Positions 45,847-55,167 of a stretch of 64,000 nucleotides of DNA are shown one piece after another (the stretch's first letter is position 1; every line of letters begins with the position of its first letter). The position numbers were made by a program, and so were the translations under genes. The notes below the pieces were generated by a model. The model was given only the letters and a program-made list of their open reading frames with translations, ran no database searches and was not told the origin of the DNA. The stretch lies in contig NZ_VSSS01000016.1 in NCBI RefSeq assembly GCF_008123425.1, positions 124,001-188,000 of the forward strand, written 5' to 3'. Source of the DNA: Bradyrhizobium rifense. GTDB lineage: Bacteria; Pseudomonadota; Alphaproteobacteria; Rhizobiales; Xanthobacteraceae.

Positions 45847-47186
45847 GCCGGACAATGCGTATCCTTGCAAGCCTCGTCGTGATCGCCATCGTCGCGGTGG
45901 CGCTCGGCGTCTTCATCATCCGCGGGCCCGGTCCGCTCGATTTCGCCGGCGGCACCAAGGTGGCGCTGGCCGATTACCGTGCGGCCAAGCCTACGGGCGT
46001 GCCTGCCAAGCTCGAGAAGGCAAGCCTGGTCGAGCGCGGCGAATATCTGGCGAAGGCGGCCGACTGCATGGTCTGCCACACCAAGCCCGGCGAGAAGGAC
46101 TATTCCGGCGGGCTCGGCTTCAAGCTGCCGTTCGGCACGCTCTATTCGACCAACATCACGCCGGACAAGGACACCGGCATCGGCAATTACAGCGACCAGG
46201 ATTTTCTCAACGCGGTCCAGCGCGGCAAGCGTCATGATGGTGCCCGCCTCTATCCGGCGATGCCGTACACGTCCTACACCTATATGAGCGACGAAGACGT
46301 GCTGGCGGTGAAGGCCTATCTGTTCAGCCTGCCGGCGGTGCGCGCCAAGGCGCCCGAGAACACGCTGTCGTTTCCGTTCAACCAGCGCTGGGCGATGATC
46401 TTCTGGTCCGCCGTGTTCAATCCCGATACGCGCTTTGCGCCCGATAACTCGAAGAGCCCGGAGTGGAATCGCGGTGCGTATCTGGCGGAAGCGCTCGCCC
46501 ATTGCGGCGAGTGCCATACGCCGCGCAATCTCGGCTTCGCGCTGGACAACCGCAAGAAGTTCGCGGGCGCCATCACGGCCGGCTGGCACGCCTTTAACAT
46601 CTCCTCCGACAAGGCCACCGGCGTCGGCAACTGGAGCGACGCGGATCTGATCGCCTATCTGTCGCTCGGCCACGCGCCGGGCCATGGCTCGGCTTCGGGT
46701 CCGATGGGCGAAGCCGTCGACCACAGTTTCAGCCAGTTCGCGCCGGAGGACATCCGCAGCATCGTTGCTTACTTGCGCAGCGTGCCGCCAGTGCCCTCGC
46801 CCGACCTGCCGGCCACCACGGCGCCCGTCGCACCCGCCTCGCACAAGGACGGCGTCACGGCGGACGCGCGCGGCAAGAAGGTGTTCGCCAGCGCCTGCGC
46901 CAGCTGCCACGGCTGGAGCGGCGAGAGCCCGGTCTCGCCGATGGCGACGCTGACCGGCACCTGGGCCGTCAACGACCCCGCCGCCACCAACGTCGCGCAG
47001 ATCGTGCTGTCAGGCACCAAACGTCACACGCCCGACGGCGCGCTCTCGATGCCGGCGTTCGGCAATGCCTATACCGACGACGAGATCGCCGCGGTGGCGA
47101 ACTACGTAACGGCGCGGTTCGGGACGAAGGGTTCGAAGCTGACGGCGAAGGATGTGGCGGAGCTGCGGGAGCAGACGGCGGAGTAA
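45843..47186 (+). CDS. Membrane-anchored tri-haem cytochrome c
   Basis: 447 residues. One N-terminal helix (residues about 7-26, no clear cleavage) anchors it. Three haem sites are CMVCH (C75-H79), CGECH (near 220) and CASCH (near 355), as in alcohol and isoquinoline/aldehyde dehydrogenase cytochrome subunits. It should take electrons from the IorAB-like enzyme to the respiratory chain. The ATG overlaps the previous stop by four bases. Confidence 0.9.
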   Translation: MSRTMRILASLVVIAIVAVALGVFIIRGPGPLDFAGGTKVALADYRAAKPTGVPAKLEKASLVERGEYLAKAADCMVCHTKPGEKDYSGGLGFKLPFGTLYSTNITPDKDTGIGNYSDQDFLNAVQRGKRHDGARLYPAMPYTSYTYMSDEDVLAVKAYLFSLPAVRAKAPENTLSFPFNQRWAMIFWSAVFNPDTRFAPDNSKSPEWNRGAYLAEALAHCGECHTPRNLGFALDNRKKFAGAITAGWHAFNISSDKATGVGNWSDADLIAYLSLGHAPGHGSASGPMGEAVDHSFSQFAPEDIRSIVAYLRSVPPVPSPDLPATTAPVAPASHKDGVTADARGKKVFASACASCHGWSGESPVSPMATLTGTWAVNDPAATNVAQIVLSGTKRHTPDGALSMPAFGNAYTDDEIAAVANYVTARFGTKGSKLTAKDVAELREQTAE

Positions 47187-47195
47187 GCGCACGAC

Positions 47196-47225
47196 GAGAT
47201 TGACGCGCGATCGCGCATCAATCTC
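47196..47225 (+). terminator. Hairpin after the molybdenum hydroxylase operon
   Basis: GAGATTGA and TCAATCTC enclose a CGCG-rich inner palindrome, giving a stem of about 8 bp plus inner pairs, 10 bases after the cytochrome stop. No T-run follows, so termination is likely but factor-dependent termination is not excluded. Confidence 0.45.
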
Positions 47226-47230
47226 AACTG

Positions 47231-47360
47231 TCGTCCCGGACAAGCGAAGCGCAGATCCGGGACCCATACCCACAGGGAGTAGTTTGGCGAAGATTCGGAG
47301 TGGGAGGTTTGCCTCACACTGCTCCCTGTGGTTATGGGTCCCCGCGTTCGCGGGGATGAC
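47231..47360. repeat. Long inverted repeat element (GTCGTCCCGGACAAGC type)
   Basis: Two 19-base arms at 47261-47279 and 47322-47340 (GACCCATACCCACAGGGAG and its complement with one mismatch) flank a unique middle, followed by GGTCCCCGCG-tt-CGCGGGGATGAC. It is unlike the CCCGC-core repeats elsewhere and probably represents a second dispersed intergenic family. Confidence 0.75.
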
Positions 47361-47439
47361 ATCGAGGGTGTGGCGCCGCTCTCAGCTCAGTCAATACATC
47401 GGCGCGGACGCCTCATTTGCCCGCGCCGATCTATCCCCG

Positions 47440-48537
47440 TCACGTCATCGCAATCGGGCAACCGTTGCTGCCCGTGGCGCCCTTGATCGGGGCGGGGGCG
47501 AAGCAATAGACGAACTGGTACTTCTTGTCGGCGATCAGATCGTCGAAAAAGAGGTTCTCGTGGTTGTGGATGCCGTGCTTGGTCTGCAGCTCGGCGTGAA
47601 CCACGAACGCGAGTGACTTGTCGGGATTGGGCACCACCTCGACCGCCCAGGTGTCCGCGCCGGTCAGCGCGAGATCCTTTTCGATCACCCATTTCGCGGC
47701 ATCGAGGCCGATGCCCGGCTCGCCGCTGTTGAAGCGATCGTTGTTCTTCATCCACAGCGAGCCCCAGCCGGTGTGGAACATGATGGCGTCGCCCGGCTTG
47801 ATGTCGCTCTCGGGAATGTTTTGCTTCGCCAGCGCGGCCTTGATATCGGCCGCGGAGATTTCCTGGCCGGCGTCCATCATCCCGCCCTTGAGCGCGACCA
47901 TATCGACCAGATGCGCGCGGGTGAACAGCGGCTTGAGCTTCTCGACGCCGAGCTTCTTCAGGCCGTAGGCATCACTGATCTCCTGGGCGGTGAAGCCGTT
48001 GTAGAACTTCATCTCGTTCTTGTCGCCGTCGCGGCCCAGCTGAATACCGATATGGCCGAGGCCGTCGAACTGCGTGCCGGTCTGGCCGATCTCGGTGGTC
48101 AGGAATTCGTCGTGATAGACCATCTTGTTGTCGCCGAACGGGCCGCCGGTCGGGCTGCCGGGAATGCGCAGCGTGAAGGCGCGCGGACCGAACAACGGCA
48201 TGCCACCTTCGTAGACGCGACCGATCTTGTAGATCTTGCCGTCCTTGATCCATTTCGCGGTGTCGAGAACTTTCTCCGGCGTGATGTGATTTGATGCGCC
48301 GCACTCGTCGTCCTTGCCCCATTTCGACGGCCACCACGGCTTGTCGGTGCCCTTGGGCATGGAGGTTGCAGTTTGCGCCTGGGCTTCGCTGATCGGTGCA
48401 AGGGAGAACTTGCCGTGCATCGAGCCGGCGAGCGCGGCTCCGGCAACGCCGGCGATGCCCGCGGTGCGGAGCAGGGTCCGGCGGTCCGTCGTGGAGCCGC
48501 CGCCGTCTTGATCTACGTTATTGATCTCGTTAGACAT
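47440..48537 (-). CDS. Cyclase family protein, Tat-exported
   Basis: 365 residues. A Tat signal (TDRRTLLRTAGIAG to EAQAQT) precedes a cyclase/kynurenine-formamidase-like domain: PWWPSKWGKDDECGAS, IGRVYEGGMPLFG, GQTGTQFDGLGHIG and the terminal HGIHNHENLFFDDLI. Conserved acids and His bind zinc in the family. Members hydrolyse aryl formamides or isatins; the substrate is not known here. It is convergent with the molybdenum hydroxylase operon and divergent from the CobW gene. Confidence 0.85.
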   Translation of the reverse strand: MSNEINNVDQDGGGSTTDRRTLLRTAGIAGVAGAALAGSMHGKFSLAPISEAQAQTATSMPKGTDKPWWPSKWGKDDECGASNHITPEKVLDTAKWIKDGKIYKIGRVYEGGMPLFGPRAFTLRIPGSPTGGPFGDNKMVYHDEFLTTEIGQTGTQFDGLGHIGIQLGRDGDKNEMKFYNGFTAQEISDAYGLKKLGVEKLKPLFTRAHLVDMVALKGGMMDAGQEISAADIKAALAKQNIPESDIKPGDAIMFHTGWGSLWMKNNDRFNSGEPGIGLDAAKWVIEKDLALTGADTWAVEVVPNPDKSLAFVVHAELQTKHGIHNHENLFFDDLIADKKYQFVYCFAPAPIKGATGSNGCPIAMT

Positions 48538-48556
48538 TGCACCCTCCCAGGTTGTG

Positions 48557-48574
48557 GTCAGACTATAATCTGAC
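48557..48574. promoter_or_regulatory. Palindrome GTCAGA-N6-TCTGAC with embedded TATAAT
   Basis: A perfect 6-bp inverted repeat whose centre contains TATAAT on the + strand, in the gap between the cyclase gene (-) and the CobW gene (+). A regulator bound here would block promoters on both sides. It is only loosely similar to Zur/Fur sites. Confidence 0.4.
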
Positions 48575-48658
48575 TCTGAAATTGTTTCCGCCAGCCTCCT
48601 CCTCCGCTACGCTGTTGTCCAGCGGCAAAAATAAGACAGTCGACGCGAGAGCTTTCCC

Positions 48659-49720
48659 ATGAGTTTGTTTGAAAGCGACAAATCCGCGCAGCGGCTACCG
48701 GTGTCGCTGATCACCGGCTTTCTCGGCAGCGGCAAGACCACGTTGCTCAATCGCCTGCTGCGCCACGACGACATGACGGACAGCGCCGTCATCATCAACG
48801 AGTACGGCGAAGTCAGCTTCGATCATTTGCTGGTCGAGCGCGTCGATGGCGAGGTTGCCGTGCTCGCAAGCGGCTGCATCTGCTGCACCATCCGCAGCGA
48901 CCTGGAGCAGACGCTGCGAGATCTTCTGGTGAAGCGGGACCGCGGCGAGATTCCGCCGTTCCGCCGCATCCTGGTCGAGACCACGGGGCTCGCCGATCCC
49001 GCGCCGATCGTGCAGCTGCTGCTCAACAACCCGCTCGTCTCGCACTTCCTGCGGCTCGACACGATCGTGACCACGGTCGACGCGGTCAACGCACCGCATC
49101 AGCTCGATCGTCAATACGAGGCGGTGAAGCAGGTCGCGCTTGCGGACCGCCTGCTGGTCACCAAGCGCGACCTGGTCGAGGACGTCGGCGCGCTGGAGCA
49201 GCGTTTACGCCAGCTCAATCCCGGCGCGAATATCGAAGCCGTCGATCACGGCGAGATCGATCCGGCAAACCTGTTCGGCGCCGGCCTGATCGATCCCGAG
49301 AAGAAAAGGATCGACGTCGCACGCTGGCTCAACGAGCACGCCTTCACCGGGCCGCACGCACATGCCGGCCATTCGCATCACGATCATCACGCGCCCCATG
49401 ACCATCATGATCATGACGCGTCCATCATCAGCTTCATGCTGGCATTCGACGAACCGCTCGACTGGATGGCCGTGACCCACTGGCTCGCACACTTGCGCAA
49501 CGCGCGCGGTGCGGATCTGTTGCGGGTGAAGGGGATTCTCAATCTTCAGGGCGAGCCGGCGCCCATCGTGATCCACGGCGTGCACCATGTCTTCCATCCG
49601 CCGGTGGCGCTGAGCGGCTGGCCCGACAACGATCGCCGCTCGCGCATTGTCTTCATCACGCGCGGGATTTCGCGCGCGGATGTGCTGGGCCTCTGGCAGG
49701 CGGTTCGCGCCGCGGCGTGA
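48659..49720 (+). CDS. CobW/COG0523 family GTP-binding metallochaperone
   Basis: 353 residues. Walker A GFLGSGKTT (residues about 20-28), the metal motif GCICC, switch element ETTGLADPAP and base motif TKRD identify the G3E GTPase group. A His-rich segment (HAHAGHSHHDHHAPHDHH, residues near 235-255) lies between the GTPase and the CobW C-terminal domain. It probably delivers zinc or another metal to a client. No cobalamin gene is near, which argues against CobW proper. Confidence 0.9.
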   Translation: MSLFESDKSAQRLPVSLITGFLGSGKTTLLNRLLRHDDMTDSAVIINEYGEVSFDHLLVERVDGEVAVLASGCICCTIRSDLEQTLRDLLVKRDRGEIPPFRRILVETTGLADPAPIVQLLLNNPLVSHFLRLDTIVTTVDAVNAPHQLDRQYEAVKQVALADRLLVTKRDLVEDVGALEQRLRQLNPGANIEAVDHGEIDPANLFGAGLIDPEKKRIDVARWLNEHAFTGPHAHAGHSHHDHHAPHDHHDHDASIISFMLAFDEPLDWMAVTHWLAHLRNARGADLLRVKGILNLQGEPAPIVIHGVHHVFHPPVALSGWPDNDRRSRIVFITRGISRADVLGLWQAVRAAA

Positions 49721-49746
49721 CATGCGTCGAAATGAGGCGACGCTGC

Positions 49747-49892
49747 CCCTTCTCCCCTTGCGGGAGAAGGTGGCGCGAAGCGCCGGATGAGGGGTTGTCT
49801 CCGCGAATTCAAATGCGAGAGGCTCACGCGCGGATAGAACCCCTCACCCGTCTCGCCGCTTCGCGGCGAGCCATCCTCTCCCACAAGGCGCG
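49747..49892. repeat. Palindromic intergenic repeat element, two-part
   Basis: Left part TTCTCCCCTTGCGGGAGAAGG with inner GGCGCGAAGCGCC; right part CCCCTCACCCG with CTCGCCGCTTCGCGGCGAG. The arms GATGAGGGG and CCCCTCACCC pair across about 80 bases. It is a member of the same family as 42641, 58671 and 62681. Confidence 0.8.
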
Positions 49893-49919
49893 AGGGTGCA
49901 CCGTCAGCGCTGCGAGATT

Positions 49920-50744
49920 TCAGCTCAACCAGAATTTCGGCGTCGCCGGCTCCAGCCGGCCGCCCGCACGCACCGGCGCGATCCGCAGTGCGAGACCCGT
50001 CGCGTCATCCGTCTCCACTGCGACGCCGCTGAGCGTCGCCACGCCCGCCGCCGGCTCGAAGCGGCCCGACGGAATCCCCGACGTGAACCGACGCAGCGGC
50101 TCTTCCTTCTGCATGCCGATGATGGAGTCGTAGTCGCCGGTCATGCCGGCGTCGGTCATGTAGGCGGTGCCGCCGGTGAGGATCTGATGATCGGCGGTCG
50201 GCACATGGGTGTGCGTGCCGACGACGAGGCTGGCGCGGCCGTCGCAGAAGAAGCCGATGCCCTGCTTCTCGCTGGTCGCCTCGCAATGGAAGTCGACCAC
50301 GATGGCGTCGGCGGCAACGCCGAGCGGACAGGCGCCGAGCTCGCGCTCGAGTGCGGCGAAGGGATCGTCGAACGGGGTCATGAAGACGCGGCCCAGCGCG
50401 TTGACGACGAGCGCGTGCTTGCCGTTCTTGGTCTCGACCAGGGCGGCGCCGCGACCGGGCGTGCCGCGCGGATAGTTCGCCGGTCGCACCAGGCGCTCGG
50501 CGCGCTCGATGAAGACGAGCGCCTCGCGCTGGTCCCAGGAGTGATTGCCGAGCGTCACCGCATCGGCGCCGGCATCGAGAAATTCCTGATAGATCGCTTC
50601 CGTGATGCCGAAGCCTCCGGCCGAATTCTCGCCGTTGACGACGACGAAATCGAGCGACCAGTCCTTGACCATGCCGGGCAGATATTCGGCGATGGCGTTG
50701 CGGCCGCTACGGCCGACGACATCACCCACGAAGAGAATGCGCAA
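49920..50744 (-). CDS. YmdB/TIGR00282 family metallophosphoesterase
   Basis: 274 residues. Motifs in order: RILFVGDVVGRSGR, VVNGENSAGGFGIT, TLGNHSWDQ, DFHCEATSEK and VVGTHTHVPTAD. These are the di-iron phosphodiesterases that hydrolyse 2',3'-cyclic nucleotides. The start is a TTG at 50744 with GGAG eight bases upstream, matching the family's first residues; it lies inside the end of the 5-formyl-THF cyclo-ligase gene (23-base overlap). Confidence 0.88.
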   Translation of the reverse strand: MRILFVGDVVGRSGRNAIAEYLPGMVKDWSLDFVVVNGENSAGGFGITEAIYQEFLDAGADAVTLGNHSWDQREALVFIERAERLVRPANYPRGTPGRGAALVETKNGKHALVVNALGRVFMTPFDDPFAALERELGACPLGVAADAIVVDFHCEATSEKQGIGFFCDGRASLVVGTHTHVPTADHQILTGGTAYMTDAGMTGDYDSIIGMQKEEPLRRFTSGIPSGRFEPAAGVATLSGVAVETDDATGLALRIAPVRAGGRLEPATPKFWLS

Positions 50745-51318
50745 CTTCAGAACTCCGGAAATCAAACACGTCCGATTCCGTTAGCACATAATCCAGCGCC
50801 ACGTCGTGGGCCAGTGCCGGAACCGCCTTGATCTCCTGCGCTGCAAAAGCGAGCCCGATGCCGACGATCTGCTTGGTCTTGCGGAGGTGCGCGAAGGTGT
50901 GGTCGTAGTGCCCCGCACCATAGCCGATGCGATGGCCGAGACGGTCGAAGGCGGCGAGCGGCGTCAGCATGATGTCGGGGATAACCTCGGCCGCGGCCGG
51001 CGACGGCTCCGGAATGCCGAGCGGGCCGAGCATCAGGCGGTCGTTCGGATGGAAGATGCGGAAGACCAGCGCCTGGCCGCGTGCGGTGACGCAGGGCAGC
51101 GCGAGTTTCGCGCCCTCCTCGGCGAGCTTCTTGAGCAGCGGCATCGGATCGATCTCGCTGCGGATCGGAGAGTAGCCGGAGACGATGCTGCCGGGCAGCA
51201 GCGTGAACGGCAGCCCGCGCTTGGCAAGTTTTGCAGCGGCCGCGATGCGTTTCTTTTCGCTCAGCGCGTCGCGCGCCGCGAGGGCTTTGGCGCGGAGTTC
51301 GGATTTGGTGTTGGTCAT
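50722..51318 (-). CDS. fau: 5-formyltetrahydrofolate cyclo-ligase
   Basis: 198 residues. The ATP/folate-binding features RSEIDPMPLL, LGIPEPSP and the C-terminal GYGAGHYDHTFAHL fit the family. It converts 5-formyl-THF to 5,10-methenyl-THF using ATP. It follows the 6S RNA gene, the arrangement well known in proteobacteria. The ATG at 51318 is preferred; the upstream in-frame codons lie in a repeat-rich leader. GGCAGAC-ct-GTCTGCC at 51334-51349 is a small palindrome in that leader. Confidence 0.9.
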   Translation of the reverse strand: MTNTKSELRAKALAARDALSEKKRIAAAAKLAKRGLPFTLLPGSIVSGYSPIRSEIDPMPLLKKLAEEGAKLALPCVTARGQALVFRIFHPNDRLMLGPLGIPEPSPAAAEVIPDIMLTPLAAFDRLGHRIGYGAGHYDHTFAHLRKTKQIVGIGLAFAAQEIKAVPALAHDVALDYVLTESDVFDFRSSEVAHSLRG

Positions 51319-51349
51319 GTGCTTCGGTCCCGAGGCAGACCTGTCTGCC

Positions 51350-51488
51350 GTCATCACCCGCCTTGTACGCACTTGCGCACTGGAGCGGGAGATCCAGTAT
51401 TCCAGAGACGCCAGTGCTTGAACCTTGACGCCGCGGCGTACTGGGTGCCCCGGTCCTCCGTGCGCAAGTGCGCACTAGGGGGCATGAC
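51350..51488. repeat. Inverted repeat element with GTACGCACTTGCGCAC arms
   Basis: Arms at 51365-51380 (GTACGCACTTGCGCAC) and 51460-51475 (GTGCGCAAGTGCGCAC) pair almost perfectly, and the ends TCATCACCC and GGGGCATGA pair as well. It lies between the 6S RNA and cyclo-ligase genes and could form a large hairpin in the transcript. It is a different family from the CCCGC-core repeats. Confidence 0.75.
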
Positions 51489-51555
51489 ACCGAGACTGAA
51501 CCGCCAGCGTGTCGGGGACGCAATTTCAACAAGCACAAACCAAGCAAGCAAAAGT

Positions 51556-51715
51556 GCGAAGCCGCAGACGCCGTTGAAGCGCTCGATCCCGGAGTTCCCT
51601 ACGAAAGTAGGTGGGCACCATATGTCCGGGCCCACGGGCCCGGCCAGGGACAGTTCCCTAAAGGATCGATAAGGCCCCGGGGATATATGGCTCCTGACGC
51701 GCGTAGCAGCCTCGC
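51556..51715 (-). ncRNA. ssrS: 6S RNA
   Basis: The locus lies between zapA and the 5-formyl-THF cyclo-ligase gene, the conserved position of 6S RNA in proteobacteria. GCGAGGCTGC at the 5' end (51715-51706) pairs with GCGGCTTCGC at the 3' end (51565-51556) with two G-U pairs, closing a 160-nt rod. Inside are CGATCC/GGATCG pairs, opposing GGGAAC-containing strands of a central bubble, and a GGGCCC-gt-GGGCCC terminal hairpin. A possible -10 element TTACAT sits 7 bases upstream. 6S RNA binds sigma-70 RNA polymerase and mimics an open promoter. No product RNA was modelled. Confidence 0.82.
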
Positions 51716-51792
51716 CTGGCCAATGTAACAACGATACTGACGAATCACCAGCCCGGCGAAGCGGGTGCTGGGAAAGTGCTCGGCCTGCATGG

Positions 51793-51894
51793 TTCGAGAC
51801 GCCCGCTTAGGGCGGGCTCCTCACCATGAGGGTCCAAGATATCGCCGCGAAGCACGACCTCATCCTGAGGAGCCCGCCAAAGCGGGCGTCTCGA
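51793..51894. repeat. Inverted repeat element with TTCGAGACGCCCGCTT arms
   Basis: Arms at 51793-51823 and 51865-51894 (TTCGAGACGCCCGCTT...GGCGGGCTCCTCA and its complement with one extra loop base) are about 30 bases each. It lies between zapA and the 6S RNA, on the opposite side of the RNA from the repeat at 51350. Family unlike the other repeats here. Confidence 0.8.
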
Positions 51895-51919
51895 AGGATG
51901 GCCGCAAGCACGCACACCG

Positions 51920-52303
51920 TCAGCCGATCGCGATCCCGTTGCCGACGGTCCGGTTCAGGACCTGGGTCGACTTCTCGATGCGCTCGGCGGCGGCGTTCAG
52001 CGCGTTGACCACGGCGGTCTGGGTCATCCGGGCGCGCTCGACGGCGGCGTTGCGGAAATCCCGCAGTTCGGTCAGCTCCTGCTCCATGGTGCGGATGCGG
52101 TTGCCGGCGTCGATCAGCTCGTCGCAGACGGTCAGCGCCGCCATCACGGTGAGGCGCGCATCACCGATCTCGCCGAATTTTCCGCGCAGCGACTGAATCC
52201 GCGTCTCCAGGCCCTCGGCGAGCTTCAACAGCCGCACCTCCTGGCCCTCCTCGCAGGCCATGCGGTATTGGCGGGCGTTGATGGTGACGTTGATGTGGCT
52301 CAT
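51920..52303 (-). CDS. zapA: Cell division protein ZapA
   Basis: 127 residues. The N-terminal fold HINVTINARQYRMACEEGQE and the helix GDARLTVMAALTVCDELID match ZapA; a coiled coil follows (residues about 70-105). It stabilises FtsZ protofilaments at midcell. The ATG overlaps the stop of the DUF4164 gene by four bases. It is longer than E. coli ZapA, which is common in rhizobia. Confidence 0.9.
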   Translation of the reverse strand: MSHINVTINARQYRMACEEGQEVRLLKLAEGLETRIQSLRGKFGEIGDARLTVMAALTVCDELIDAGNRIRTMEQELTELRDFRNAAVERARMTQTAVVNALNAAAERIEKSTQVLNRTVGNGIAIG

Positions 52304-52620
52304 CCATCCTCTCCGGTATCGAGCACCGAGCGTATCGTGACGATCGCGGAATCCAGCCGATCGGAGATCTCGCGGTTGGTGCGCTCGAGCTTGCGCGCCT
52401 TCACCAATGCGCCGTCGAGCTCGTCGGCAAGCCGCGAACGATCCGCGCCCAGCGCCTGGATTCGCGTCGCGAGCTCGTTCTCGTCGCGGTCAGCATCGCG
52501 CCTTCGCTCGACCGCGCTTTCGAGCGCGTCGAGCGCCGCCGTGAGCCTGCGGGTCGCGATCTCGATCTCGACGGCAGAGGACTCCGTCATGGCGGAACTG
52601 TTGGAAACGCGATCGTTCAT
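52300..52620 (-). CDS. DUF4164 family coiled-coil protein
   Basis: 106 residues, almost entirely coiled coil (ATRRLTAALDALESAVERRR and following heptads), typical of DUF4164. These proteins pair with ZapA in alphaproteobacteria and have been suggested to act with FtsZ (ZapB-like); the link here rests on the four-base overlap with zapA. The start at 52620 is provisional; MTESSAVEIE at 52590 is the alternative. Confidence 0.75.
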   Translation of the reverse strand: MNDRVSNSSAMTESSAVEIEIATRRLTAALDALESAVERRRDADRDENELATRIQALGADRSRLADELDGALVKARKLERTNREISDRLDSAIVTIRSVLDTGEDG

Positions 52621-52771
52621 GCAGTCAGCGGCGAACCTGTGGGCCTTGCCCGTGGCCTTTGCATCGGGGCTTGCCGGCCGGCAAAAGACTCGGTTCGGCA
52701 AACGGTTAGAAGCAGAAATTTACGTGGCAAGCTAGCGGAGCGCAACGCCGCCGCGAAACTATGCACTGCTA

Positions 52772-52796
52772 GATCGGGATGGGATTCATCCCGATC
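52772..52796. repeat. Hairpin GATCGGGATG-N5-CATCCCGATC
   Basis: A perfect 10-bp inverted repeat with a 5-base loop, adjoining the ATGATC-type element 15 bases to the right. No U-tract follows on either strand. It may be a repeat half or an operator. Confidence 0.55.
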
Positions 52797-52811
52797 CAGC
52801 AGCTCCTCTTG

Positions 52812-52859
52812 GGCATGATCTCGCCGGAAAACCGACTCGCCACTTTTCCGGATCATGCC
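52812..52859. repeat. GGCATGATC...GATCATGCC inverted repeat element
   Basis: GGCATGATCtcgCCGGAAAA pairs with TTTTCCGGATCATGCC across a 12-base loop. I recognise this sequence type as a frequent dispersed element in Bradyrhizobium and Rhodopseudomonas genomes, from memory rather than a search. Confidence 0.75.
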
Positions 52860-53011
52860 GTAAGCAACTTTTACGGCCAAACCGGCGTTTGATTGCCTTG
52901 GCCTGCCGGAACCGAGATGCTATCCCAGCCCCGACTTTCAGTGGCCGAAAGGCTCCCTTCCGCGCGGGCGCAGTTCGCCGCCAAGCGCCTCATTTCAGAC
53001 GGATTTCAGAC

Positions 53012-54997
<1,986 letters not shown>

Positions 54998-55050
54998 GAG
55001 TTGAGCTTGCCAAAAAAAAGGACTACGTAATCTCTCATATGATCAAGCAC

Positions 55051-55069
55051 CGCCCGGCTGAACCGGGCG
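55051..55069 (+). terminator. GC hairpin between transketolase and GAPDH genes
   Basis: CGCCCGG-ctgaa-CCGGGCG, a 7-bp stem with a 5-base loop, 54 bases after the transketolase stop. The following bases are TCCGCCCCTAAAAAA rather than T-rich, so it is more likely an attenuating or RNA-stabilising hairpin than a strict terminator. Confidence 0.4.
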
Positions 55070-55167
55070 TCCGCCCCTAAAAAACCCTCGCAGGCGCGTA
55101 CAGCGCGTTGTGCGGGAAGACTAGGCGTTATCGAGCCCGTCATTGAACGGTCATAAGGAGATGGAAC

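Larger units (their letters stand above)
52621..53011. other. Intergenic region between DUF4164 and transketolase genes
   Basis: 391 bases between divergent genes. It carries two hairpin elements at 52772-52796 and 52812-52859; the remainder contains open frames without protein-like pattern and should carry both promoters. The transketolase ATG has only a weak ribosome site. Confidence 0.45.

Noticed and set aside
48659..49720. Cobalamin biosynthesis role for the CobW-family gene
   Set aside because: No other cob genes nearby, and the His-rich insert and GCICC motif fit a general COG0523 metallochaperone better.
55000..55167. Possible tRNA or riboswitch between transketolase and gap
   Set aside because: Only a 7-bp hairpin is seen; no cloverleaf, conserved T-loop or aptamer core.
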